NCBI RefSeq assembly: GCF_001316245.1
Contig: NZ_BBDM01000001.1
Coordinates: 62,001-126,000, forward strand
Reading direction: 5' to 3'
Length of the DNA stretch: 64,000 nucleotides
Source: Vulcanisaeta sp. JCM 14467
GTDB taxonomy: Archaea > Thermoproteota > Thermoprotei > Thermoproteales > Thermocladiaceae
Under the pieces are notes generated by a model, which was given only the letters and a program-made list of their open reading frames with translations, made no database searches and was not told where the DNA came from. Made by a program: the position numbers and the translations under genes. How positions within the stretch are numbered: the stretch's first letter is position 1; every line of letters begins with the position of its first letter. Below, piece by piece: positions 9,294 through 19,503 of the stretch.

Positions 9294-9899
9294 ATGACCG
9301 AGTGGACGACTATGAGGAATTATAGGTTGTGGGTTGGCATGGCTCTAATGGCGTTATCCATATATCTAATCATTAAGCTCTACGACAACCTATTCCTAAG
9401 CCTTAGGGTGCCTATAGTCGCCGTTGAACCTGACGGCGTGCTGAGGATCATTGGGTCGATACCATTTACAAGCCCTGTCCTTGCATATGACATCATACTC
9501 AGCATGATATTAACGGCTGTTTTATCATCCCTAGCATCAATACTCATTTACTCCTCAATAATGAGCAGTAGTAAGTATAATAATGTGCATAATTCCTATC
9601 AGGGTAATTTAATCGTGAATACCGTCAATGATCATGACAATGGCGTTAATGCCATAAGTACTATCGCACTCTCAAACCTAGAGAGGAGAGCGTTGCAGGT
9701 AATACGTAAGAGGGGTGGCATGATGACACAGGCGGAGCTAGGGCGTGAGTTGGGGCTTAGTAAGTACCAGGTTTCCAGGCTTGTGAAGAGACTTGAGGCT
9801 AAGGGGGTTATTGAGAGAAGGAGGGCTGGCGTTACTAATGTCTTGATTTTACGTAACGGTTTTAACACCCTGGACAAGCTCGGTAAGAATAAGGACTAG
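9294..9899 (+). CDS. Membrane-anchored winged-helix regulator
   Basis: 201 residues. Two membrane helices (residues ~12-30 and ~65-85) flank an external loop of about 35 residues. A cytosolic linker of ~35 residues leads to a C-terminal winged-helix domain (LERRALQVIRKRGGMMTQAELGRELGLSKYQVSRLVKRLEAKGVIERRR, residues ~130-180, summarised here by its start and key helix KYQVSRLVKRLEAKG). The arrangement suggests a one-component sensor that binds DNA while held in the membrane. The 3' end overlaps the convergent wHTH gene by about 50 nt. Target genes unknown. Confidence 0.75.
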   Translation: MTEWTTMRNYRLWVGMALMALSIYLIIKLYDNLFLSLRVPIVAVEPDGVLRIIGSIPFTSPVLAYDIILSMILTAVLSSLASILIYSSIMSSSKYNNVHNSYQGNLIVNTVNDHDNGVNAISTIALSNLERRALQVIRKRGGMMTQAELGRELGLSKYQVSRLVKRLEAKGVIERRRAGVTNVLILRNGFNTLDKLGKNKD

Positions 9900-10148
9900 G
9901 TTATCCCTATTGCTTTGGGCGTTAATCAATGTCTCGAGACCCTTCTTAGTCAGGTAAACCCCTGAGTATGGCTCCCACCTAACTAAGCCCAGGTTCTTAA
10001 GCTCATTTAAGTAGCGTATCAACCTATCATAGGGCACGCCAACCATCATTGCAAGCCTACTCAACCTATCGCAACTACCCATTTTATCCAGGGACAACAT
10101 TATATCGGCGTAAATCTCAACCCTGGTCCTCGGCTTCTTCCTGTACAT
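9849..10148 (-). CDS. Small winged-helix DNA-binding protein
   Basis: About 100 residues with a single winged-helix domain: YADIMLSLDKMG, LSRLAMMVGVPYDRLIRYL as recognition helix, NLGLVRWEPYSGVYLTKKGLETL as wing and end, like archaeal HTH_45-type regulators. The frame also extends upstream to TTG 10169, but ATG 10148 is preferred because a TATA-like GGTTAAAG lies ~28 nt before it, as expected of a leaderless transcript. It overlaps the 3' end of the convergent membrane regulator. Confidence 0.72.
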   Translation of the reverse strand: MYRKKPRTRVEIYADIMLSLDKMGSCDRLSRLAMMVGVPYDRLIRYLNELKNLGLVRWEPYSGVYLTKKGLETLINAQSNRDNLVLILTELVQGVKTVT

Positions 10149-10291
10149 CAAGGGGTATAGTCTCTGCAACAGTCTTTAACCATATCGTAAAGGCGCACAG
10201 GCAACTAAACGGCAACCTTATCGCAACACTCTGGAAAAATGCCGCAAAAGTGATTGTGATTTTGAGTTGATTTTTGATTAATTAGGCGTTT

Positions 10292-10849
10292 TTACGAGTG
10301 CTTCCTAACCGATGCGTGTATGACCGGCACTACTATGCACTTACCATTGCCGGTAACGACCACGTTATTTACCGCGCCGAAGTCCACATTTACGTCGTAA
10401 CTCGTGCCATTAACAACAATGGGATTTGGCCCAAGGGGTACCTCAAACTTACCACTTGGTAACGTGCAATTATAGGTTTGCCCATTAACAATTGCTTGAA
10501 CGCTGGTGACGTATAGGCGTATTATGTTGTATGTGCCATTAGTTAGCGAGCATTGAGCAGCAAGTTGACTGGTATTGACAAGCTGAGCCAGGTCAAAGGT
10601 TGTTTGGGTTAGGCTGCAGGTTACCCAGGTATTGTTACCGCCGCCCTCCCTGTGGAGGGCTATTTTACTTATCGTTACGTATAGGTGATCAACCTTCACA
10701 GGCTTATCGCTTAAGTAAACATATACCTGGCTTGTTGGTGCGCTAGTCATGCTTATGCCGCCTATGCCATGCCCACTAAGCATTAGGTAGGCAACCACTC
10801 CTATTATTACCACTATAACCAGTACTAGGCCTATGACCCAACCCCTCAC
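10292..10849 (-). CDS. Exported protein, DUF4382 type
   Basis: 185 residues with an N-terminal hydrophobic signal/anchor (residues ~4-26: VIGLVLVIVVIIGVVAYLML). After a short Ser/Thr linker comes VYVYLSDKPVKVDHLYVTISKIALHRE, the hallmark opening of DUF4382, a beta-rich extracellular domain. Several N-x-S/T sites and three Cys (VTCSL, AAQCSL, YNCTL) lie in the outer part. Function unknown; probably sits on the outside of the cytoplasmic membrane. Confidence 0.75.
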   Translation of the reverse strand: MRGWVIGLVLVIVVIIGVVAYLMLSGHGIGGISMTSAPTSQVYVYLSDKPVKVDHLYVTISKIALHREGGGNNTWVTCSLTQTTFDLAQLVNTSQLAAQCSLTNGTYNIIRLYVTSVQAIVNGQTYNCTLPSGKFEVPLGPNPIVVNGTSYDVNVDFGAVNNVVVTGNGKCIVVPVIHASVRKHS

Positions 10850-10976
10850 CTAGATCACCGATGTTTGCGATTTCATGATTTAATAAAAGGTATATTGAGG
10901 AAACGGCCGTGAAATGCCCGTGGAAGGCTTCGTCCATTACTTTTAAACCACTTGAAACTAAGTGAGTATACCCTTA

Positions 10977-12306
10977 ATGAGCGAGAAAGCCACTTGGCTA
11001 AAGAGGGATCTAAGCACACCGGAGTTACTGGCTCTTGGTTATTCAGACGTATCATCAACCTACTACTTCACACTAGGCATTGTTGCCCTCAACTCAGGAC
11101 CTTTGTTACCAGTAACTATGCTCCTGGGGTCTTTATCGTTATGGCTAGTTGGGCTGGCATATGCAGAGTTTGGTAGTGCGATACCCAGGACAGGCGGTGC
11201 TTATTACTACATTAGGCGGGAGCTTGGTAATACCCTGGGCTTCATCGCAGGTTGGTTGTTAAGCTTTGACCAAATATTGATGATAGCCTACGGCGCGCTG
11301 GGCACTGTTAATTACCTCAGCGTAGTATTTCCCCCTGCCTCACGATGGCCCATGAACTCCGTATTATCGGTATTAATCATAGTGATTGTAATGATCATAA
11401 ACATACTCGGCATAAAGGCTCCGCGCGATTTAACCTATCCCTACTAATGATTGACCTGCTTGGGATAATGACACTATTAGTGCTTGGTTGCTACGTAGTA
11501 ATTAGCCACGGAGCCATTATGCCCAGGCTATCATTTAATCCCAACTATTTAACCCGTGGATTGGCATATTCATTAAGGGGTTATACGGGCATTGACGTAA
11601 TAGCGCAATCAACGGGGGAGACCATGGCGCCCTTCATATCCGTTCCAAGGGCCATAATCAGTGTTTCCGCATTATCAACCGTGGTCGCATTGTTACTGTC
11701 ATTATTGATGATATTGTCTGGGGCGTTAACGATAGTATCCAATAATGTTGGAGATCCCATAGGCGCTTTGGCGAAATACTTACTTCACAACAACATGTAT
11801 GTATCCGCTATATCTCAGTATCAATAGCAATAGTATTACTCATATCGGTTAATGCAGGTATTGTTGATTTTTCAAGGAGCATCTACGTAATGGGTGAGGA
11901 TGGGTTACTACCGAGTAGGTTGAGTAGCATTCATGGTAGGTATAGGACGCCGTATCTTGCGATAATAACCTCATCATTAATAGCGATGCTATTCGTAATA
12001 CCAGGCAGTGTTGAGCTTATTGCGGATTCCTACGCAATAGCGTCAACAATTGTGTACCTAATGACCATGATTGCACTAATAATGTTTAGAAATAAGGAAC
12101 CATACCTAATGCGTTACTTCAAGACACGGAGCATCACCATAAGGCGGGTGGAAGTGCCCATTGTGTCGATCATTGGCATTATTGTGTACGCGTTCTCCAT
12201 AATCCTCATAGCCCTGTTTAAGTCAATATATGTATTAGTGGTGCTGTCATGGTTATTGATAGGCATCCTACTGTACCTACTCAGTAAATCTTCTCGACAC
12301 ACTTAA
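10977..12306 (+). CDS. APC-family amino acid permease (two frame breaks)
   Basis: Amino acid-polyamine-organocation transporter. The start LLALGYSDVSSTYYFTLGIVAL and the consensus AYAEFGSAIPRTGGAYYYI (helix 2-3) are diagnostic; GYTGIDVIAQSTGET and MGEDGLLPSRLSSIHGRYRTPY correspond to later conserved segments. The frame breaks near 11430 and again near 11820; the pieces join into one protein of about 440 residues with ~12 membrane helices. ATG 10977 is chosen because a TATA-like acttttaaa lies ~30 nt upstream. The 3' end overlaps the convergent TrkA gene by 26 nt. Confidence 0.82.
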
Positions 12307-12922
12307 CAACAGAGTCCGAGGCGCCAACAATGAGCAATTTATCGCCAGCCTCGATTTTGAGCCCCTCATGGCTGATTATCACGTCATCACCCCTTATGAC
12401 CAGTGGTATCGCCACACTGCACCTCCTCGCCACATCCATAACCTCCTGATTTATGTATGGCGACTCAGAACTAATCACTACATAGTACGCCTGCACCTTA
12501 TCGTCGGAATAAAGCATTTGCTTAAATGGAAGCCTTAGGTAATGTGCTATCTTTGATAGAACCGCATCCACAATCGGTATTGCATAGACGCCCAACTCGA
12601 TTAATGAGTCCAGGTACCTCTCCTTATCGCTGACCAGCGATATTATCGTGGGCACGCCTCTGGACTTCGCTATTCTAGCCACATTAAGATTCGTTTCATC
12701 ATCCATGAAGAGCATCACAACCTCACTCTCGTCAATACCTGCTTTTTTCAGAAGGGCTTCATCCCTTGGGTCACCCACATAGACATAGGCAGGTACGCCC
12801 TTGCTAAGCCCTGCTTCATCCTCGTTCCTCGCAATTATCTTAACGTCATAACCATTACTAACTAATAACCTGGCAACCATCACACTAATATCATTCACTC
12901 CAACAAGCAATGCCTTACGCAC
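12281..12922 (-). CDS. TrkA-type NAD-binding (RCK) protein
   Basis: 213 residues with the two-domain KTN/RCK layout. The N-terminal TrkA-N Rossmann domain begins MRKALLVGVNDISVMVARLL and has YVGDPRDEALLKKAGIDESE. The C-terminal TrkA-C domain ends VIISHEGLKIEAGDKLLIVGA. Such proteins regulate potassium uptake systems or channels by binding NAD(H) or other nucleotides. The usual GxGxxG is modified to GVNDIS. No Trk/Ktr membrane subunit is adjacent; the nearest channel gene is at 17814. Confidence 0.85.
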   Translation of the reverse strand: MRKALLVGVNDISVMVARLLVSNGYDVKIIARNEDEAGLSKGVPAYVYVGDPRDEALLKKAGIDESEVVMLFMDDETNLNVARIAKSRGVPTIISLVSDKERYLDSLIELGVYAIPIVDAVLSKIAHYLRLPFKQMLYSDDKVQAYYVVISSESPYINQEVMDVARRCSVAIPLVIRGDDVIISHEGLKIEAGDKLLIVGASDSVVKCVEKIY

Positions 12923-12955
12923 ATGCAGTAGACAATGCCGTGTTTAAAAACCAGT

Positions 12956-13920
12956 TCACCTAAGGTCAACCTGCCTACCATAACCCTCAAGGAACCTCCT
13001 CAAATCCTCCTCTCTGGGCAGGTTCTCCTCATCACCCCTAACCATAACCACCATAGCCGCAGCCGCGGAAGCCCTCCTCATCGCACTCTCCACGTCGTAG
13101 CCCCTGAGTATTGACGCCAGGAATACGCCGGCATAAGCATCACCAGCGCCTATCGGATCCTTAACAGGGACCCTAAAGGCATCCACCTTGGCAACCCTAC
13201 CTTCCCAATACGCCACCGAGCCCCTCAAGCCGAGCTTAAGCACGGCCTTATTAACCCCAAACCTCGAACGCAACTCCCTAAATACATCATCGATCGCAGA
13301 TACGCCAAGTAGTAGGTTAGCCTCATCCTCATCAAGGAATACTATATCGACGAGACTAAGAGCCCTAGTTAAGGCATTGACCGCATCCTCAACGTTGGTC
13401 CATAACTTCCTCCTGAAATTAACATCAAATGACGTGGCAACGCCCCTACTCCGTGCAATCTCCAAGCCCCTAAGTGCGGCTGACCTAGCAGTATCGCTAA
13501 TGGCCATGGTTATACCGTGGTGTGGAAAACCCTGGCACTACCCACGTAGTCTGAGTCAACGTCATCGGAACTCAGGGCTGAGGCTGCTGAGCCCTTCCTG
13601 TAATATAACACATCGCTAACGCCCGATATTGGGTAGTTCCTCTGCACGAAGTAAATACCCGTGGGCCTATCAGGATCAAACCTTATGTGGCTAACATCGA
13701 CACCCTCACCCCTAAGCCAGTTATATATGAATAAGCCAAACTCATCAGCCCCAAGCCTCGTTATCAACCCACAACTAACCCCAAGCCTAACCAAGGCAAC
13801 GCACACATTAGCCTCACTACCTGTGGCATGCTTCTCGAAGTAAGTAACATGCCGGAGAGGTCCGTCAGTAACAGCATTGAACTGAACAAGGGGCTCACCC
13901 AACGCCACAACCTCAGGCAT
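12956..13920 (-). CDS. kdgK: PfkB-family sugar kinase, probable 2-keto-3-deoxygluconate kinase (one frame break)
   Basis: Ribokinase-fold kinase. The N-terminal half has VALGEPLVQFNAV and ATGSEANVCVALVRLG; the C-terminal half has the catalytic signature PVKDPIGAGDAYAGVFLA with Asp as base. The overall sequence resembles archaeal KDG kinases of the branched Entner-Doudoroff pathway, which phosphorylate 2-keto-3-deoxygluconate. The frame breaks near 13520: FHTTV-stop in one frame, HGITMAISDTARSAAL in the next, rejoined by one base. Substrate is inferred from similarity and lineage. Confidence 0.78.
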
Positions 13921-14090
13921 TGAGAATAAGGTAACCTTACCAACATATTTAAGGAATTACTCTACGCATTAGAATAAGAACAGGACGTGGCATCCTTTAA
14001 TCATAAGATAGATCCACGACGGCTAAAATAACCATCGGCATTCCAGGGTAAAGCAAAGGGTAAGAAGGCCCATGATAGAATTTAACTATA

Positions 14091-15676
14091 ATGAAGAGAG
14101 CAGAATTCACCCACGAAGCTCTAACTGCAGTATTACTAATCGCCGTGTTATCGGTCATCATGACCATCTTTATAGCCGTTAATGCCCAGCCAGGTCCCAT
14201 CGAAAGTATTAAGATTAGTAATGGCATGGCCTCCTATTACGCATCCGTACTACCCTCAGCATCCCCTGGTTTGATCATCAGGGTTTACACCATCAACGGC
14301 TCTAGAGTCTATCCAATACCTACCTTCATTACCGTCTACGGATTAACACCAGGCACGTCGTACCCATTACCTACGGCTTCGGTCCCGTCATCTACGTACC
14401 ATTTAGCAATGCTAACTGGAGGTTCATAATAAGCAGGTGGGTGTCGTTTAACTCAGACGTGAATAAGTATAATACGTCACTGCTTATCTTCATAACATAC
14501 ATAGACTTCACGAGAAATGAGAGTTGGTTAGTGGCCTTTTCAGTACCGTATAGTGTAAATTGGGTGATGGGTAGGGGAGACATTAGGTACATAGTATTGA
14601 CGGCATACGTGAACCTAAGCGCCAAGCCCTTTAGATTAATCCCAATCAAGCGATTATCAACGAATCAATTAACAAATTCATTGAGAGCAGACTCTGCATA
14701 CACGGAGTATAACTGCCTCGAGCAAGGCCCAATAGTGGCGGAATTAGGCAATGGGCCTCAAATGTACAAGCCAGTACTTTACTGCTACGGCTTCATAGGA
14801 CCAATACCATTGATATGGATCACATGGAGTAAGGGCATTGTGCGTGAATACGAGGATTACGGTATTGAACTTGCACTCAATATTATGTATTTAGGAGTAT
14901 TTGATTGGGACGCGGTTAGTTACGAGAATGGCATGCTCTCCACAATAGGTACCTCCTATAGCGCTTACATGAGTTGGAATGTGCCTATAGTGACGGTGGA
15001 TCTTGGTTTTGGCTATAATAGCTATTTGGCCCAACCTGGTAGTTTCTACTTTGCTTATAATGGTTCTTTAGCGCTGATTAATTATACGGAGTATTACTAC
15101 GTGGATCATGTGAGTTATGTCTATGCGGGTAGTACCGCGATTTCCGAGGTGTTGAACGCATCCTCATCAAATTCATTAATAGGTAACCTTGACTATGGTA
15201 ATGGGCCAGTCAGCTACATATACAACACCTTAATACCACTCGCAGAGCAGGAGTTTAGATATCCGGCCCTAAGTAAATTAACGATCATAACATACGCAAG
15301 CTGGAAAAACGGAACACAAGGACCAGGATGCGGAACACTAAGAGCCTACCCCGCCGGAACAGCATACTACTGGCTAATAACCCTACAGAACATGACCACG
15401 GCCTACTACATCGGCCCTGCACAACCCTACGCATTACTTGATGCTGTGGGTATTAATGCTCTATCAACCCTTAATACAATGGAACCTTCTCCTGCATACA
15501 CGTCATTAATGTATATCAAGTTCGTAATTATGGCCCGTATAAACAATTTAAATAAAACCAGTTGGTATCTATCATTAATTAATTTAAGGATCCTTGGAAT
15601 ACCCGCCCTTGGATTCATAATAAATGCAACAAGTTATTATCAAAATTCAGGTAACAGCCTCAGTTGTGAGGGTTAA
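14091..15676 (+). CDS. Large exported protein (one frame break)
   Basis: About 528 residues reconstructed. An N-terminal hydrophobic segment (residues ~12-33: LTAVLLIAVLSVIMTIFIAV) acts as signal/anchor. The rest is rich in Tyr, Ser, Asn and Thr with many N-x-S/T sites, typical of archaeal cell-surface proteins. The frame breaks near 14350: the first part ends ...TPGTSYP and the second begins TYGFGPVIYVPFSNANWRF. I do not recognise a domain. It lies upstream of exported paralogue A with tRNA-Val between them. Confidence 0.6.
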
Positions 15677-15864
15677 GTTCGCAAATTCCTATGCAGCCCA
15701 CACCGTAATTCACCGCTTTGAGATATTACGTTATTAACCTTCTACATGATGCTTGCCCGCGGTTTTAAGCCCACACCATATTGAGGGATGCCATATTTGT
15801 TGAGTACACTAAAGCATAGATTGGGCGAAAAAGCTTAAATTCAGCATGAAACTACCAATAATCG
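15677..15864. other. Intergenic stretch with tRNA promoter
   Basis: No coding sequence seen on either strand. The only recognisable element is a TATA box gcttaaatt (15833-15841), 27 nt before the first base of tRNA-Val. Confidence 0.5.
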
Positions 15865-15959
15865 GGGCCCGTAGTCTAGCCTGGTAGGATGCCCAGGGGC
15901 ATGTGCCCCGTACAAGCCTGACGCGCGGGAGATCCCGGGTTCAAGTCCCGGCGGGCCCA
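15865..15959 (+). tRNA. tRNA-Val (anticodon GAC) with intron at position 29/30
   Basis: Acceptor GGGCCCG pairs with CGGGCCC (15952-15958), discriminator A at 15959, then CCA (15960-15962) in the DNA. T arm is CCGGG-TTCAAGT-CCCGG; D arm GTCT-AGCCTGGTA-GGAT. The anticodon arm works only if 21 nt (15895-15915) are removed: CCC (15892-15894) joined to GC (15916-15917) pairs with GCGGG, leaving the loop CTGACGC with anticodon GAC at 15920-15922. The removed segment contains the hairpin GGGGCA/TGCCCC. The mature length is 74 nt before CCA. Introns between 29 and 30 are a known non-canonical site in Thermoproteales and are cut at bulge-helix-bulge motifs. Confidence 0.9.
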
Positions 15960-16052
15960 CCAAGGCATCCTAATATTAGACGCTCCACGACTGCATTAAC
16001 GTCACCCTCCACTCAAGATACATGCCCGTAAACAAATTCAAACTCGCTCGAA

Positions 16053-16089
16053 TCACTTTTACTGAACAGCCGGAGTAAAAAAAGTCCGT
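16053..16089 (+). promoter_or_regulatory. Conserved promoter element of exported paralogues, copy A
   Basis: The segment reads TCACTTTTACTGAACAGCC then GGAGTAAAAAAAGTCCGT. It is nearly identical to segments before paralogues B (51551-51592, minus strand) and C (63679-63714). The A-tract is centred 27 nt before ATG 16107, the position of a TATA box in a leaderless gene, so the conserved upstream ~22 bp probably contain the TFB element and an operator. Confidence 0.65.
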
Positions 16090-16106
16090 TATGCGACATC
16101 TAGCTG

Positions 16107-17675
16107 ATGGTTATGGGGGTTAAGTTCAATAAATGGCTATTCACCGTATTGATCCTAACAACCATAGCTGTGATCTCAATAACGGTCCTACCAATCCATA
16201 GGGCGCTCATTGGAATAAAACATGTAGGAGGTCCTACACGTGGTTACCTAAAGGTTTCGCAGGAAATTGAGCTCATACCCATACCCAGCGGTGTTGAAGT
16301 CTTTGCCATTGGTTCACCAGGATTCATCCAGGGTCTTGTTAATGCTGGTGTTCCACAGGGCATTATTACGCCCATAAGCGTCTCTAATGTAATCAATACG
16401 CCACCTCGATCAATCATAGCCATTGACTGGACATATCTATTTAATTACACCAGCAGTAACATGACAATTACCATTAGGATACTGAAGCACTTATTTATTA
16501 ATAGGGATATCGTTATAATCGGCGTGAGTAATGTGAGTCAATTAATTACTACGGAATTAATACTGGCCAAGGCATGGGCCAAGGCATATAACGCGAGTGC
16601 CGTTGCTGTGCCCGTGCCGAGGTATGGCGTTGGCGATATGATGTACGTATTGGCTGTACCGATAGGCCATAGGGCATTAATGATCGGACCCGCAAATACC
16701 ATAAGCCTTAATGAGAAACTCATTACAGTATTAAAGCTGTTATACGGCGTAATTCCCACCGTGCAGAACCAAGTAGACCCGGACGATCCTTGCTACGCAG
16801 TGGCTAGCTCCTTCTCAGCATCGACTCAACAAACAACCAATGTGAGCAATGGTTACTTCTTCTGGTATGGTCAGCAGATTTATAGCGATAGTTATGGCTC
16901 TGAAATTACTGATTTCTGCATTGAAATTGGCCAAAATATTGCTGGTGAAGAGAATGGATATACTTATATCCCTGGGTATGAATGGAACTTCATCGCATCA
17001 TCACCTGCGTCCGGCGTGTATGTTAATAGTTTATTATCGTTTGTTGATCAATACGCATCGTATATGTGCTCACAGGGTGTTATGGAACCTGATGTATTTA
17101 CATGCTCATACAGGAATACCCCAGTTGGTTGGTTCTCCTGGGCCGGCGCCAACCCTGGTCCAATAAGCCCGTCAACGTCAACTAGTGTGAGCTATCAAAT
17201 AAGTATTGCCATTGGCTTCTCAGCTACTGGACCCACCGGACAGTTTGGCAATGCGATTACGGAGGGTTACACGATTAACGATCCGCCGATTGAGATAAAC
17301 CTAACGGCTCCTCAATACACCAATACGCCTGATGGCGGCGGTGCCTATAATGAGACCTGGGTACTAGCACCAACAAACCCAACAGCCGCTGTCCAGCAGA
17401 ATCAATTGGGTACTGAGATCCTTGGGCCTATGATTGTTTACCCATTCCTGACGACCCAGATTAACGTGCCCGCCGGTGTTCAGGCCGTGCTTTATAGCGG
17501 TAGTGGTTCCTCATGTAGTTATGAGTCGGTTGTATATGATGTTCAGTGGTTCATGTTCTACCCATCACCACCGAATATGCAGTTCCAGGTAATAAATGTC
17601 GGAACTGCTGGGCCAAGCACGTCATCACCAAGTGGGTTCTATGTAACGACATACACGTCTAGCTGTCCCCAGTAA
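16107..17675 (+). CDS. Exported paralogue A, surface protein of unknown function
   Basis: 522 residues, intact. A signal/anchor helix (residues ~9-28: WLFTVLILTTIAVISITVLP) is followed by an ~190-residue N-terminal domain shared with paralogues B and C (pattern: VEVFAIGSPGFIQGLVNAGV, SIIAIDWTYL, RDIVIIGVSN, LMIGPANTISLNEKLI). After a DPDDPCY motif comes a Ser/Thr/Tyr-rich beta-type region to the C-terminus with several Cys. Paralogue B has the same order, including DPCY and a later Ser/Thr stretch leading into a beta domain. No enzyme motif seen. The family looks restricted to this lineage (inference). Confidence 0.7.
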   Translation: MVMGVKFNKWLFTVLILTTIAVISITVLPIHRALIGIKHVGGPTRGYLKVSQEIELIPIPSGVEVFAIGSPGFIQGLVNAGVPQGIITPISVSNVINTPPRSIIAIDWTYLFNYTSSNMTITIRILKHLFINRDIVIIGVSNVSQLITTELILAKAWAKAYNASAVAVPVPRYGVGDMMYVLAVPIGHRALMIGPANTISLNEKLITVLKLLYGVIPTVQNQVDPDDPCYAVASSFSASTQQTTNVSNGYFFWYGQQIYSDSYGSEITDFCIEIGQNIAGEENGYTYIPGYEWNFIASSPASGVYVNSLLSFVDQYASYMCSQGVMEPDVFTCSYRNTPVGWFSWAGANPGPISPSTSTSVSYQISIAIGFSATGPTGQFGNAITEGYTINDPPIEINLTAPQYTNTPDGGGAYNETWVLAPTNPTAAVQQNQLGTEILGPMIVYPFLTTQINVPAGVQAVLYSGSGSSCSYESVVYDVQWFMFYPSPPNMQFQVINVGTAGPSTSSPSGFYVTTYTSSCPQ

Positions 17676-17813
17676 TGATTCACCTAATGCCATGCCTAAG
17701 CCATTTATCCTCTTAAAACTCATTGAGCCCTCATAACCAACCTCACTAAATATATCCTCCACGGTTATCGTTAGGTAAGTTTATTAAAAGATATCAATGA
17801 TTAAATCCGCCAG

Positions 17814-18832
17814 ATGGTCATACCAATTACCGTTTTAAGGATTCTGAGGAGGGTTCGTAGGATTGCCCGAAGTCTCATATTCTACTCATTAATCCTATTC
17901 CTAGTCGTTTTATTCGTTGGTGCCCTAATCATGTACTTGATAGAACATGGTAAGAACCCTGGGTTTAATAATTACTTTAATGCTGTTTGGTTTGTGGTGG
18001 AGACGATAACCACGGTTGGTTACGGCGATATAGTGCCTAATACGTACTTGGGTAAGTTGGCCGACATGGTGATAATGCCCGTGGGAATTGCCGTAATAAG
18101 CTTGTTAACTGCGTCAATAGCCACGGAATTAACAAATATAGCGATAACTAGAAGCATGGGTCATCACATGACCTCGAAGGGTGGGCATGTTATTATTATT
18201 GGTGATGTTGATAGGGCGTTGAGGGTTATTAATGTAATTATTGAGTTGATGAGAGCGAGGGGCAAAATTATCGACATCCTCTACATAGGTAGTGGTGAGA
18301 GACCGCCGTCATTACCTACCGATGTTGAGTTCATACGTGGTGACCCATTTAATACCAAGGACCTGCTCAGGGCTGGTGTTGATAGGGCATCTACGGTGGT
18401 GGTGCTCCCATTTAATGATGCCGATGCTAAGGCGGCTGATGCGAAGGTTGTTCTATTGATCATGAGTATTAGGAAGTTGAATTCCAACACCTACATAATT
18501 GCTGAGGTCCTTAACGAGTCCGACAGGGAGTACGCCTTAAGGGCTGGCGCTAATTCCGTAATCTCACTGGGCTCCTTCACCACCGTACTCATGGCCAATG
18601 AAGTATTTAACCACGGCCTCTCATCAGCCTGATAAGCATAATCAACAGTGGTAACCTGGACCTAATTAGTGCTGATGAGTATATTGGGAGGAGGTTCATG
18701 GACGTAGTCCAGACACTCAAAATGAAGCTGAACTACCTGGCTATTGGAGTGGTTAGGGGCAATGAGGTCATTCTTAATCCAGTTAATGACTTCATAATCC
18801 AATCAGGCGATTCCCTAATAATCATTAAGTGA
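17814..18832 (+). CDS. Two-TM potassium channel with TrkA/RCK domain (one frame break)
   Basis: MthK-like channel. Two membrane helices (residues ~22-43 and ~83-105) flank a pore loop with the K+ selectivity filter TTVGYGD (about 66-72). A TrkA-N Rossmann domain follows (HVIIIGDVDRALRVI, FIRGDPFNTKDLLRAGVDRAS). The first frame ends at 18632 after FNHGLSSA; a second frame continues LISIINSGNLDLISADEYIG to QSGDSLIIIK with a stop at 18830-18832, a normal TrkA-C ending. The reconstructed length is ~340 residues. The 3' end overlaps HemD by 18 nt (convergent). Confidence 0.87.
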
Positions 18833-19503
18833 TTCGATCAATACCCTCAAGACACCATTGAGTGTGTACTCACTCGGCATTAATGGGTTTATGCCATCCT
18901 CCCTTAGGCGATCTGCCGTCACCCTACCTATGGCCACCACTGCCCTACCTTTAAGCGTCTCCCTGGCGCATTCCCTCACTGCCTCATACGTCATGGGACT
19001 CATGAACACCACATAATCAACATAATTAATTAATCTACATGCAACGCCAACATTTATAGGGTCGGGCCTTAGGTCGTAAATACCGTACTCAATCACCTCA
19101 TGACCGATTCTCCCAAGCTCATTACGAATATAATCACTACCCCTCGATGACCTCAGCACCACGACCTTACCGCGGGGCAACTTACTCATTAGTTCAACAA
19201 TGCCATGACTCGAGAATTCCCTGGGCACCTCGCATCGAAGGCCTAGTTTTTGAACCTCGTCGCATGTCCTCGGACCAACACCAATGACCAAAGTACTACT
19301 GCCTAATTGCTTCAATTTCTCACTAAGATACCTCACAACGACCGAACTCATTATAATTACGTAATTAGCATCGTTTAATGATACCTTATTAATCAGTTCC
19401 TCGTTAGGTATCACGTTAATAACGGGTATTTGAATTATGTCAAAACCACTTAAGGATATCGGCTTGATCTTTCCTGAAGCCTGAGGATTAAGATCTTCGT
19501 CAT
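18815..19503 (-). CDS. hemD: Uroporphyrinogen-III synthase HemD (frame break near the N-terminus)
   Basis: Cyclises hydroxymethylbilane to uroporphyrinogen III, the branch point to siroheme, heme and cobalamin. Family-like segments are LVIGVGPRTCDEVQKLG, SSHGIVELMSKLPRGKVVVLRSSRGSDYI, YVVFMSPMTYEAVREC and VVAIGRVTADRLREDG. ATG 19503 gives MTKILILR, a standard start, but the frame must shift near 19475 to reach SGKIKPISLSGF. ATG 19503 overlaps the epimerase stop (ATGA), indicating an operon with the epimerase upstream. Confidence 0.82.

Noticed and set aside
15892..15917. tRNA read without an intron (anticodon within the GGGGCATG segment)
   Set aside because: No anticodon stem forms; removing 21 nt gives a perfect stem and a standard 74-nt tRNA.
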